Made by a program: the position numbers and the translations under genes. From contig JAPPMR010000939.1 in assembly GCA_028818995.1 (NCBI GenBank), forward strand, positions 1 to 12,436: a stretch of DNA of 12,436 bases, given 5' to 3'. This document shows, piece after piece, positions 1 to 6,531 of the stretch. Every line of letters starts with the position of its first letter. The first letter of the stretch is position 1. The stretch comes from Candidatus Poribacteria bacterium (lineage in GTDB: Bacteria; Poribacteria; WGA-4E; WGA-3G). The notes under the pieces are model-generated. The model made no database searches. It saw only the letters and a program-made list of their open reading frames with translations, and was not told the DNA's origin.

Positions 1-274
1 GCTGATAGAATTGGATATGCCATAGCGCGCCCGCTTTGCTAATTTTGACATAGACAACCTTCTTTCCAGCGATCGGTTCCGCCTTTTTACCCTCGGTTTG
101 GAAAAGCGCAGCGGCATCGGCATGCGTCCAGTGGTGCCATCCTTCAAGGTTGAGGTCGAAATCGCCGTTTTTGAGGATATTTTCTGGAGGTTTCTCGGCA
201 TAAGCAAACGTTGCGAATCCGAACAGCCATATCAATACAAGTGAACAGATGCAAACCAAAAATCTCTTAGTCAT
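1..274 (-). CDS. Secreted protein with possible carbohydrate-binding domain, 5' part only
   Basis: I translated this partial gene directly; it runs off the left edge, so only about 91 N-terminal codons are visible. It begins MTKRFLVCICSLVLIWLF and has a clear signal peptide, probably cleaved after AYA near residue 26, so the product is exported. After cleavage comes NILKNGDFDLNLEGWHHW, the N-terminal signature of galactose-binding-like or CBM4/9-like beta-sandwich modules (NGDFE...GW...W). That suggests a carbohydrate-active or adhesive protein, but the catalytic part, if there is one, lies outside the window. The ATG sits inside the last codons of the upstream lipoprotein gene (ATGACTAA, 8-nt overlap), so translational coupling is likely. 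The purine-rich AAGGTGGTGA just upstream can serve as ribosome binding site. The domain call is by motif only. Confidence 0.7.
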   Translation of the reverse strand, partial: MTKRFLVCICSLVLIWLFGFATFAYAEKPPENILKNGDFDLNLEGWHHWTHADAAALFQTEGKKAEPIAGKKVVYVKISKAGALWHIQFYQ

Positions 275-752
275 GCTCACCACCTTCTTCCTCATGACCA
301 TGTTCACCTTCCCCCTCTCCGCCATGCTCACCACCTTCTTCTCCATGACTGTGCTCACCCGCTCCCACTTCAGGATGCGCAGTCCATCCGTCGAAATCCG
401 TGCTCGTTGCGATGAGTTGAACATCTCTTTTTTGAGCAGGGGCAAGGTCAGCTGCGGGCGTTGGACCGAGTTCTTTGCCGTTTGACAAGTGAACTTCAAC
501 TCGGACCTGCTTCAACGTTTCGCTTGTGGTGTTTTCGACGGTACCTTTGAAGGCATTGCTTTGCGCGTCGTAAGTCAAGATGAGTCGGGCTCCGTTCCGT
601 ACCCGGTCATAAGTTTCGTTGAGTGCCAACTCGGTACCGGATTCTTCTCCATCCTCACTACGGGGTGGCGTGTTCTTCTTTGAACAACCGATAATAACGA
701 TGCCTATTAACACAACAATAAATGCACCGAGAATTACATTGGTTTGATTCAT
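267..752 (-). CDS. FxLYD-like lipoprotein with His/Glu-rich C-terminal tail (paralogue 1)
   Basis: This is a 161-aa predicted lipoprotein. The N-terminal hydrophobic stretch ends in the lipobox VIIGC, giving a lipidated Cys23. Residues about 45-125 form one compact domain: YDRVRNGARLILTYD, then FKGTVENTTSETLKQVRVEV, then LGPTPAADLAP, ending in DGWTAHPEVG. This resembles the FxLYD family, immunoglobulin-like sandwiches common in secreted bacterial proteins. The last 30 or so residues are almost only Gly, Glu and His (for example EHSHGEEGGEHGGEGEGEH), a composition that could bind divalent metal ions. The two genes upstream encode the same domain at lower similarity. A TTGACA/TACAAT promoter lies upstream at 838-867. 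The stop codon overlaps the start of the next gene. Lipid anchoring and domain are well supported; metal binding is inference. Confidence 0.85.
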   Translation of the reverse strand: MNQTNVILGAFIVVLIGIVIIGCSKKNTPPRSEDGEESGTELALNETYDRVRNGARLILTYDAQSNAFKGTVENTTSETLKQVRVEVHLSNGKELGPTPAADLAPAQKRDVQLIATSTDFDGWTAHPEVGAGEHSHGEEGGEHGGEGEGEHGHEEEGGEHD

Positions 753-837
753 GGGGTGCCTACCTTATCTAAAAATTAATTTTTCGTGTTATAAAGGTTT
801 ATTTTTTCCCAAGAAGAGACATGTCAAATACAGGGAA

Positions 838-867
838 ATTGTAGCGTCAAAAGAGGTAAAGTGTCAA
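838..867 (-). promoter_or_regulatory. Sigma70-type promoter for the 267-752 lipoprotein operon
   Basis: On the minus strand there is a perfect -35 box TTGACA (862-867), an 18-nt spacer and a -10 box TACAAT (838-843). Transcription would start near 831 and leave a leader of about 80 nt before the ATG at 752. The -35 box begins one base beyond the U-tract of the terminator of the upstream gene, so termination and initiation signals are packed together. Confidence 0.65.
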
Positions 868-868
868 G

Positions 869-898
869 AAAAAAGGGAGCAATCGGTGTATTGCTCCC
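869..898 (-). terminator. Rho-independent terminator of the 958-1533 lipoprotein gene
   Basis: A perfect 9-bp stem (GGGAGCAAT, 875-883, with ATTGCTCCC, 890-898) encloses a 6-nt loop. On the minus strand it is followed directly by six T residues (869-874 on the plus strand read as A). This is a textbook intrinsic terminator about 60 bp after the stop codon. Confidence 0.9.
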
Positions 899-966
899 TT
901 GCAGGAATCTGCTAACAGAGTCCTCTCCGAAGTTGCATCAGTACTGAAGTCCCGGGCTTAATTACT
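899..966 (-). repeat. Possible decayed 5S rRNA 3'-end-like segment at the gene end (copy B)
   Basis: Read on the minus strand, CGGTAGTAATTAAGCCC, then CTTCAGTACTGATG, then ACTTCGG follows the order of the 5S-like fragment at 2757-2829 (CGGTAGTTAAGCCC, CTTCAGCGCTGATG, ACTTCGG), with small insertions. The rest, towards the hairpin at 869-898, no longer aligns convincingly. The lipoprotein gene's TAA stop (958-960) falls inside the TTAAGCCC block. The likeness is visible by eye but short, so common origin with 5S rRNA is a hypothesis. Homology with the segment at 1661-1727 is much clearer. Confidence 0.5.
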
Positions 967-1533
967 ACCGCCTTCAGCACCTTCGCCACCTTGGCCGTGT
1001 TCACCGCCGCCTTCAGCACCTTCACCGCCGCCTACGCCAGCGGCACCTTGACCGTGTTCACCATCGTCTTCACCGCCGTTAGCACTGCTGGGACCGACTT
1101 CGGGATGAGCCGTCCATGTGTTAAAGGATAAGCCCATGGTTGGAAGTACGATGTCGTGCGTTTCACCGGGCATAAGGTCAATGTTCGGTGTTGGACCGAG
1201 TTCCCCAACGGTGCCCATATCGTTAAATAAATGAACTTCGACGCGAACTTGGCGTAAAATCGCACCCGTCGTATTTGTAACATCACCTATAAAGGAATCC
1301 GCCGCCGCATCATAGGATATAATCAGATGTGCCCCGTTTCGGATATTATCATAAGTATCATTAAGGGCAAGTTGAACTGCGGATTCTTCGTCACTTGCTG
1401 GTCCCATGGGCATCATCTCATCTGATGGTGCTGGCCCGACGGGTATTATTTGTCGGTCTGCTCGATCACAACCAATAACCGTTGCCATCAACATGACAAC
1501 CAGTAAGGTGAGGGTTCCAAAATTGCGTTTCAT
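958..1533 (-). CDS. FxLYD-like lipoprotein with Gly/Glu-rich tail (paralogue 2)
   Basis: I start this gene at the ATG at 1533 (MKRNFGTLTLLVVM, 191 aa) rather than the in-frame ATG 24 nt upstream. GAAAGGGG is correctly spaced before it, and the signal sequence then starts with MKR. The lipobox VIGC gives a lipidated Cys22, followed by Asp, which in enterobacteria would favour inner-membrane retention. Residues about 50-150 repeat the domain of the neighbouring genes: YDNIRNGAHLIISYDAA, TNTTGAILRQVRVEVHL, GELGPTPNIDLMPGE and WTAHPEVGPSS. The last 40 residues are low-complexity Gly/Glu/Ala with a few His and Gln (GEHGQG units). It is flanked by a possible decayed 5S-like segment and a strong terminator downstream. 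The function of the domain here is unknown. Confidence 0.85.
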   Translation of the reverse strand: MKRNFGTLTLLVVMLMATVIGCDRADRQIIPVGPAPSDEMMPMGPASDEESAVQLALNDTYDNIRNGAHLIISYDAAADSFIGDVTNTTGAILRQVRVEVHLFNDMGTVGELGPTPNIDLMPGETHDIVLPTMGLSFNTWTAHPEVGPSSANGGEDDGEHGQGAAGVGGGEGAEGGGEHGQGGEGAEGGSN

Positions 1534-1555
1534 GAGTATGCCCCTTTCTAAAAGC

Positions 1556-1593
1556 ATGAATTGTATGAATTGATATGATGAATTGTATGAATT
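1556..1593. repeat. Two 16-bp direct repeats upstream of a lipoprotein gene
   Basis: ATGAATTGTATGAATT occurs at 1556-1571 and again, identical, at 1578-1593, a 22-bp period. It lies 23-60 bp upstream of the start codon at 1533. It may be AT-rich slippage or two binding sites on one face of the helix; the spacing of about two helical turns fits either. Confidence 0.6.
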
Positions 1594-1634
1594 AATGAAA
1601 GATAAAATGTAATCTACTATCGTTTGCCTCTACA

Positions 1635-1662
1635 GAAGAGCGGTAATTGGTATATTGCTCCC
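1635..1662 (-). terminator. Weak or decayed terminator hairpin of the 1717-2229 gene
   Basis: This is the counterpart, after this gene, of the strong hairpin at 869-898. GAGC (1638-1641) can pair with GCTC (1657-1660), but the middle of the stem is mismatched and no long U-tract follows on the minus strand. It probably derives from the same ancestral terminator and may leak into the next gene. Confidence 0.35.
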
Positions 1663-1727
1663 TTGGAGGCATCTGCTAACAGCATCCTCGGTTGCATCAG
1701 TGCTGAAGTGGTCAGCTTAACCACCGC
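1661..1727 (-). repeat. Possible decayed 5S rRNA-like segment at the gene end (copy C)
   Basis: On the minus strand this shares blocks with copy B at 899-966: CTTCAGCACTGATGCAAC, CTGTTAGCAGAT and CAAGGGAGCAATA. So the two lipoprotein genes were duplicated with their 3' flanks. Similarity to the 5S fragment is limited to the GGTTAAGC and CTTCAGC-CTGATG blocks. The TAA stop of the gene (1717-1719) lies inside it. Confidence 0.5.
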
Positions 1728-2229
1728 CGCCTTCAGCACCTTCGCCACCTGGCCCATGTCCATGGGCACCTTCAGCACCTTCACCGCCGCCTCCACTGCT
1801 GGGACCGACTTCGGGATGTGCTACCCACTCGGTAAAGAATTGGCTTCCGACCGGAAGTGTGACAGCGTGCGATTCATCGGGCTTAAGGTCAACGTTCGGT
1901 GTTGGACCGAGTTCATCAACGGTGATCGTACCGTCATATAAATGAACCTCGACGCGAACTTGTGGTAAAATCGCACCCGTCGTATTTGTAACAGTGCCTG
2001 TAAAAGCATCGGTTGCCGCATCATAGGATATAACCAGACGGGCACCGTTTCGGACATTATCGTATATATCGGCAAGACCGTATCGGACTGACGACTCTTC
2101 GTCACTTGCGCCAGCAGCGACTGGATTTGTTGTAATGGAATTTTTTTCATCACTTGAACATCCGGTCATACTGGCTATCAATATCAGCATAAAAGCGATT
2201 GCTGTCAGAATTCTCAAATGGCTATTCAT
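1717..2229 (-). CDS. FxLYD-like lipoprotein with Gly-rich tail (paralogue 3)
   Basis: This is a 170-aa predicted lipoprotein. The signal sequence ends in SMTGC, giving a lipidated Cys24, and AAGGAAG precedes the ATG. Residues about 45-145 carry the same domain as the two genes downstream and are closest to the 958-1533 product: YDNVRNGARLVISYDAATD, TNTTGAILPQVRVEVHLYD, DELGPTPNVDLKPDE and WVAHPEVGPSSG. The tail of about 25 residues is rich in Gly, Ala and Glu with two His. No catalytic motif is visible, and the fold suggests a structural or binding role at the envelope. This copy and the 958-1533 copy look like a recent duplication, including their 3' flanks. Confidence 0.85.
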   Translation of the reverse strand: MNSHLRILTAIAFMLILIASMTGCSSDEKNSITTNPVAAGASDEESSVRYGLADIYDNVRNGARLVISYDAATDAFTGTVTNTTGAILPQVRVEVHLYDGTITVDELGPTPNVDLKPDESHAVTLPVGSQFFTEWVAHPEVGPSSGGGGEGAEGAHGHGPGGEGAEGGGG

Positions 2230-2364
2230 GATATGCTTCCTTTTTTTCTCGATTTACACACACCTTCCGTATTTGTTGACGAAGTTTGAAACCTTACATC
2301 AATTTGGTGTGCGTTCCAATTGCGTGTAAAAATATAAGTTGTATGAAGTAATATAAACTATCTG
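2230..2364. other. Intergenic leader of the lipoprotein cluster
   Basis: No gene is visible here. An imperfect inverted repeat lies at 2300-2322 (CAATTTGG / CCAATTG with one bulged T, 8-nt loop). It could be an operator or a weak terminator for the broken gene at 2365-2600. I see no convincing -35/-10 pair for the 2229 start. Confidence 0.4.
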
Positions 2365-2600
2365 CTAAAGGATAGTGCTGTAATCTTCATCCGATTGCTT
2401 TATCCGTTCAACGATTGCTTGCCAGATTTGTTTACATAATCTTTCTAAACCATCTTCTGTGTCAGTTTCACAGAATAGATAAGAGAGTTTCCCATCTACA
2501 TCCGGCACGCGAAAGCATAGGATTTGATGGAAGGGCTGAATATGGGACTCTGTAAGTAATGCATGCCGAACCTTTCGTAAAAAAACAGATTGCGTTTCAT
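2365..2600 (-). pseudogene. Small gene broken by one base in a T7 tract
   Basis: The ATG at 2600 is preceded by a good ribosome binding site (GGAAGGGCG). The reading begins MKRNLFF and, continued as it stands, reaches a stop after about 35 codons. If one T is added to the seven-T tract (plus-strand A at 2579-2585), the frame stays open to the TAG at 2365-2367. It then gives 78 residues of natural-looking protein: LRKVRHALLTESHIQPFHQI, CFRVPDVDGKLSYLFCETDT, GLERLCKQIWQAIVERIKQS. I do not recognise the family. The product would be small, acidic and probably soluble. The lesion may be a true frameshift mutation, a homopolymer sequencing error, or a slippery site that gives some full-length product. 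Confidence 0.65.
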
Positions 2601-2710
2601 AATTTCGCCCTTCCTATCGTATAGAAACGATTTGCGTGAGAAAAAGTTTACTTAGGACTTACGGATTTCCTCTTCAAGTCCGCTGCTAAAGAGAATTCAA
2701 AGAAGTCTTT
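2601..2710. other. Intergenic stretch with no recognised feature
   Basis: This stretch lies between the ribosome binding site of the broken small gene and the T-tract of the terminator at 2711-2746. I see no open frame or clear promoter that would drive the small gene. It must contain that gene's leader if the gene is transcribed independently. Confidence 0.3.
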
Positions 2711-2746
2711 AAAAAAGAAAAAGGGCAGGTTTTATAACCTGCCCTT
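2711..2746 (-). terminator. Strong rho-independent terminator after a 5S fragment
   Basis: A perfect 11-bp stem, AAGGGCAGGTT (2721-2731) with AACCTGCCCTT (2736-2746), has a 4-nt loop. On the minus strand it is followed by a T-rich tract (TTTTTCTTTTTT). It lies 10 bp beyond the 3' end of the 5S-like fragment, where the terminator of a 5S rRNA gene would be, and it would end transcription of the 2890-6327 gene. Confidence 0.9.
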
Positions 2747-2756
2747 CAAGAGGTTT

Positions 2757-2829
2757 CCCGGCAGCGACTTACTTTCCCGCGGGGTCGCCCCCGAAGTATC
2801 ATCAGCGCTGAAGGGCTTAACTACCGTGT
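2757..2829 (-). pseudogene. rrf: Truncated 5S rRNA, 3' 73 nt only
   Basis: Read on the minus strand, this matches the conserved 3' two-thirds of bacterial 5S rRNA: CACGGTAGTTAAGCCC, then TTCAGCGCTGATGATACT, then the GGGGGCGACCCC helix, and a 3' end at GTCGCTGCCGGG. The conserved 5' part (CCCGTTCCCATCCCGAACAC region) is absent; upstream of position 2829 the sequence diverges at once. It therefore cannot fold into a full 5S rRNA. It sits 60 bp after the stop codon of the protease gene and is read in the same direction, so it would form the 3' untranslated region of that mRNA. The matching part looks little decayed. Confidence 0.8.
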
Positions 2830-2889
2830 AAGTATTGCATTTAGGACTCGTGTACTTTAAATTCTGTTATTGATTTTCATTTATCCTTT

Positions 2890-5800
2890 TCATTCCACAA
2901 TTTCTAAGTCACTTAACGGTTTCGGATCTCCTAACCGCTTGAGCAAAGCCTTAAGGTAAGTGACAGGAACAGCGAAATTGATACTCTGGGCATCGCGTTT
3001 CGGGACATGAATGTAGTAACCAGGAATTTCTTTTCCATTGTCGTCTCTCACAGGATAGCGTTCTGCAATGTCGTAGTATTCCCCGTCATCAATAAACCAA
3101 TCACGAAAGGTTCCAACAGAAACTCCTACGACTTCGCCCTTGTCGTTTAGCACAGGACCACCACTACTTCCCGGAGAAATTGGTGCAGTCAGTTGAAGAT
3201 GTGATGAGCGTATCTTAACCATTTTCCCGTTGACAAATCTATTCGTAAAAGGGTAGATGTTACTTATGATACCAGTTGATAGTGTCCCTTCAACTCCCTT
3301 TGGATTACCGACTACGTAAATTCGATCATTCTTTTTCATACCACTGGAATTGGTGTTAGAGGCAAGAACAAGCGGATCCACGTCAAAAGCTCTAACTTTC
3401 AAGACTGCGAGATCTCGTGCTGCATCAATTGCCGTGTACCCCACAACAGCGTACGTCATTTTCAGATCACCAATTGGTATTTTCTCACCTCCAACTAACC
3501 GTGCTGTCCCACGCACTTTCTTGACGACTTTATTCCCAACCCTTTCGGGCCTAATAACGTGGTAGTTGGTAGCAAGTTGGTCAGGAAGAACGAAGAAACC
3601 ACTACCATATCCAATTATCTGACCTCTAGTATTTTCCATTTCCAGCAATACTGTAGAACCTAATGCTTTATTTACGATTTCCTCAGATAATTGCTGTTCA
3701 GTATCGGATTTTTCTAATGATGCTCCAGCATTTCCAGATGTGGCTGAACCTTCTTGACCTCTGCGAACCTTATTGCCTAACATTTGTGAGGCTTTTTCTT
3801 TCTTATCCGTTGCATCCTTAGCATATTCGCTGGCAGGATAAGTCTTAAGGAATTTGTTGTATTCATCAATCGCATCCTTAAACTGATTCCCGTAGAAGTA
3901 GGATTGGGCAGCTTGGTACTGCCATTGTTCTGTTCCATCGGTATTAGGGTAACGTTTGATTAAATCTTTATAGAGATTTGCTGCCTCAGTGAAATAAGGC
4001 TCTGCTTCTTTACCGCGTATTCCTTTATCAATTCGCCAACCGAGTTCGTAGTTTGCATTTGCAGCAAAGTTTAATGCTGCTTGAATGTAAGAGGAATCAA
4101 GACCTTGACTATCAATAAGTCGTTGGAAATGTGTGTTAAACAAGGTTATCGCTTCTTTATACGCTGCCACAGCTTTCTCAAAATAGTTTTCATTGAAAAC
4201 AGCGTTGGTGTCGCCCTCAAGATATTTTTCCGGTTTCGCTGCTTCATAGTAGGAATGTCCTTCATATAGCTTTCCCTCCAACTTGATAATAAGAAATCTT
4301 GGTTCCGGAGGAAGGTGCTTCTTCTCCCACAGTTTCCTATATTCTTTAGCAGCCTCGGCGTACTGTTTAAGTTCTTTGCGTTTTATATGGGCGAATTGGA
4401 ATTGGCCATTTGCAGAGAGGAATTTGAGTTGTGTACGTTGTGGTGTACCATCACGGAGTAGATTAAGATATTCGTTGACAACGCGTTCCAATTCGCCTCG
4501 GAGTTTATTAATTTCCTCGGTGGCACGTTTCAATCCTTCTTCATCACCAGATTTCTGTAGTTCTAAAAGTCTATCATAGGTCTTTACAACATCGATGCCT
4601 TCTGGATTCAGGGAATTAGGTATAGGTAGAAAAGAAACTATCCAATCTTCATATTCATTTTTGTAAATCGTTGCCATAATTTCATCAAATTTGCTCCGCG
4701 CCGCGTCGGAGAGGATATTAAACTCTTCATTTTTTAGTTGATTAAGATAATCGTTGGCAACGCGTTCCAATCTAATGCGTTTTTCAATATACCGATTGGC
4801 AATTTCTGTAATTTCTGTCAATTTGCTTTCACGATTGAGCGCGTTAAGTGTCCGCATAGCACCATACAAGGCGTAAGGTCCTAAATCGTCCTTCGGAAAT
4901 TCTTCTAAAGTTTTCTGATACCAATTTAATGCTACCTCAAGATTTTCCTGGTTTTTTTCAACCTCGGCGATTTTACCGACTTCATTATTTTCATCGTTAG
5001 TTGCAAGTTTATAGTAAGCTTTACCAATTTCATAATAACAAAAAGCAATTAGGTTTGTCTTTTTTGAGATAGGTGATCCATGGACTGTAATGTTTATTTC
5101 AAGTTTTTCTTGTTTATACTGTTCGATGATATCTTGATAAGCAGCAATCGCCTCACTCAGATTGTCTAATTTGTTATGGATGTTGTCTAATTTGTTATGG
5201 ATGTGGGCAATAAAGAGCTTAGCATCCACAAGAAGTGATTTACTTTCTTTGGGATGTTTTTCCAACAAATCATCCTTATCTTCCAGCAGCTTTTCATAAG
5301 TAGCAAGGGCATCTTTGTAATTTTGCTGGGTATAGTAGGTGCCACCTACTGCTAATTGAATTTTTGCTCTCTGGAGTATATCATTTGTACTTTGCGAAGC
5401 AAGTTCATAGTTCAGGTGTGCAGAGTCGTATTTTTTTTGTTCTGCATAAATGTGCCCTTGGTCAATATATGCATTAGTAACATACTGGCTGTTGGGAAAT
5501 TGGATCATAAAGGACGCATACCGGCCGAATGCTTCGTCATATATGCGAAGATCTTTTAGGCAGAGAGCAGTATAATACATCGCTTTAGATTGGAGTTTAC
5601 GATAGTTGCTAAAGTCTACGGTGGTAATCTTATCAAATTCTTGGTAGGCTTGATAGTATTTCTTTTCGGTAAAGAACGATTGAGCAATAAGATACCGGAT
5701 CTCTCCGATAAATTCAGATATCCTATACGGTATCATATACTTACGTTCTTTTTCGTATAAAGGACCTGATGCCTCTAAACACTCATAGAAGTCGGATCGA

Positions 5801-6327
5801 TCGTGATATCTCATACCCCTAGCATATAAAGGTAGGATATTTTGGACCAACTCCTTTTCTGGAAACTGTCCTTTGAATTTATTCACATAATCCCATATTT
5901 CATCCTTCTTGTTGTTTTTTTGCAAACTCAAAACAACTCTGATAATCGAATATTCTACGTAGGAACTTTGGGGATATTTCTCTATTAAATCGGTGAATTT
6001 AGGTATAGCTTCTTCGTATTTCTCCTTATTATATAAATCGTTAGCATCCCGAAAAGGATCTAATGCCTTTTCATCTTGTTCATACTGCAAAAGTTTCAAA
6101 CGCCACGCTTCATTTTCAGGAGTGTGTTTTGCAGAATTAGGCAATAGAAAATTGGGAGTCCATGATGGACGAAAAACCCCCAACCCTATAAGGATAAGGA
6201 AAACCCCCAAAAGGAGAAGGACAAGTTGGATTGAAAAAGGTAATCTGTCGGGGTAAACCCATAAAATATTCTTCAGAATCCTAGCAAAGGCAAAAGGAAT
6301 ACGGAGTATAATATTTCTGTTTTTCAT
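2890..6327 (-). CDS. Membrane-anchored TPR protein with C-terminal trypsin-like (HtrA-type) protease domain
   Basis: The product is 1145 aa. Residues about 31-52 are one hydrophobic helix (FSIQLVLLLLGVFLILIGLG) after a basic N-terminus, so the bulk is probably outside the cytoplasmic membrane. Residues about 90-865 are TPR-like helical hairpins, for example YEEAIPKFTDLIEKYPQSSY, YDEAFGRYASFMIQFPNSQY and FKDAIDEYNKFLKTYPASEY, the YbgF/BamD style of repeat. A Ser/Gly/Glu-rich linker leads to a trypsin-like fold (about 888-1130). All three catalytic residues are visible: His about 923 in ATNYHVI, Asp about 972 in ARDLAVLKV, and Ser about 1055 in PGSSGGPV. No PDZ domain is seen. Substrate is unknown; the TPRs may recruit partners or targets. 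I see no good ribosome binding site before the ATG. A 21-bp tandem duplication lies at 5162-5203. Confidence 0.9.
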   Translation of the reverse strand: MKNRNIILRIPFAFARILKNILWVYPDRLPFSIQLVLLLLGVFLILIGLGVFRPSWTPNFLLPNSAKHTPENEAWRLKLLQYEQDEKALDPFRDANDLYNKEKYEEAIPKFTDLIEKYPQSSYVEYSIIRVVLSLQKNNKKDEIWDYVNKFKGQFPEKELVQNILPLYARGMRYHDRSDFYECLEASGPLYEKERKYMIPYRISEFIGEIRYLIAQSFFTEKKYYQAYQEFDKITTVDFSNYRKLQSKAMYYTALCLKDLRIYDEAFGRYASFMIQFPNSQYVTNAYIDQGHIYAEQKKYDSAHLNYELASQSTNDILQRAKIQLAVGGTYYTQQNYKDALATYEKLLEDKDDLLEKHPKESKSLLVDAKLFIAHIHNKLDNIHNKLDNLSEAIAAYQDIIEQYKQEKLEINITVHGSPISKKTNLIAFCYYEIGKAYYKLATNDENNEVGKIAEVEKNQENLEVALNWYQKTLEEFPKDDLGPYALYGAMRTLNALNRESKLTEITEIANRYIEKRIRLERVANDYLNQLKNEEFNILSDAARSKFDEIMATIYKNEYEDWIVSFLPIPNSLNPEGIDVVKTYDRLLELQKSGDEEGLKRATEEINKLRGELERVVNEYLNLLRDGTPQRTQLKFLSANGQFQFAHIKRKELKQYAEAAKEYRKLWEKKHLPPEPRFLIIKLEGKLYEGHSYYEAAKPEKYLEGDTNAVFNENYFEKAVAAYKEAITLFNTHFQRLIDSQGLDSSYIQAALNFAANANYELGWRIDKGIRGKEAEPYFTEAANLYKDLIKRYPNTDGTEQWQYQAAQSYFYGNQFKDAIDEYNKFLKTYPASEYAKDATDKKEKASQMLGNKVRRGQEGSATSGNAGASLEKSDTEQQLSEEIVNKALGSTVLLEMENTRGQIIGYGSGFFVLPDQLATNYHVIRPERVGNKVVKKVRGTARLVGGEKIPIGDLKMTYAVVGYTAIDAARDLAVLKVRAFDVDPLVLASNTNSSGMKKNDRIYVVGNPKGVEGTLSTGIISNIYPFTNRFVNGKMVKIRSSHLQLTAPISPGSSGGPVLNDKGEVVGVSVGTFRDWFIDDGEYYDIAERYPVRDDNGKEIPGYYIHVPKRDAQSINFAVPVTYLKALLKRLGDPKPLSDLEIVE
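5162..5203. repeat. In-frame 21-bp tandem duplication in the protease/TPR gene
   Basis: TTGTCTAATTTGTTATGGAT plus one G is repeated exactly twice (5162-5182, 5183-5203). On the minus strand this inserts a second copy of the seven residues NIHNKLD within a TPR helix. The identity at DNA level implies a recent slippage event. Confidence 0.9.
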
Positions 6328-6497
6328 AGGGTATTTTGACTTAAGTTACAAATTGGAGAGAATGAAGTGCTAACGTGCTGCAGCACTAAGGAATTATCAC
6401 AAAGATAGAAGGCCAGAACATAGAGGATACTATGGAAGAACCTCTCAACTTCTATCGGGCACCTTAAAAAAGTAAAACTTAATGCTTACAGCTGAAG
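6328..6497. other. Leader between the IS element and the large protease gene
   Basis: No gene is seen. A perfect 12-bp palindrome GTGCTGCAGCAC lies at 6375-6386, inside a larger inverted repeat (AGTGCT at 6366-6371 with AGCACT at 6382-6387), about 50 bp upstream of the start codon. It could be an operator or a leader hairpin. No convincing promoter boxes are visible. Confidence 0.4.
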
Positions 6498-6519
6498 TGC
6501 CATCGCTTATTCAGACCAC
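6498..6519. repeat. IS3 left terminal inverted repeat
   Basis: Reads inward TGCCATCG-CTT-ATTCAGACCAC and pairs with 7711-7732 at 19 of 22 positions. The mismatches are the three bases CTT against GAA. Confidence 0.8.
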
Positions 6520-6531
6520 AATTTAGCAAAT

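Noticed and set aside
249..485. Plus-strand open frame opposite the His/Glu-rich lipoprotein tail
   Set aside because: It is antisense to a convincing lipoprotein gene and follows its low-complexity codon pattern; no independent signal supports it.
963..1080. Short repeated units that could suggest a CRISPR array or minisatellite
   Set aside because: The units encode the Gly/Glu-rich lipoprotein tail in frame, are irregular in length, and have no unique spacers.
1032..2153. Long alternative-frame open readings within the two lipoprotein genes that resemble each other
   Set aside because: They lie wholly inside the lipoprotein genes in another frame, lack ribosome binding sites, and resemble each other only because the host genes are paralogues.
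2640..2665. TTAGGACTTACGGATTT, which recalls insertion-sequence end motifs
   Set aside because: No inverted partner or transposase remnant is found nearby, so a MITE or IS end cannot be supported.
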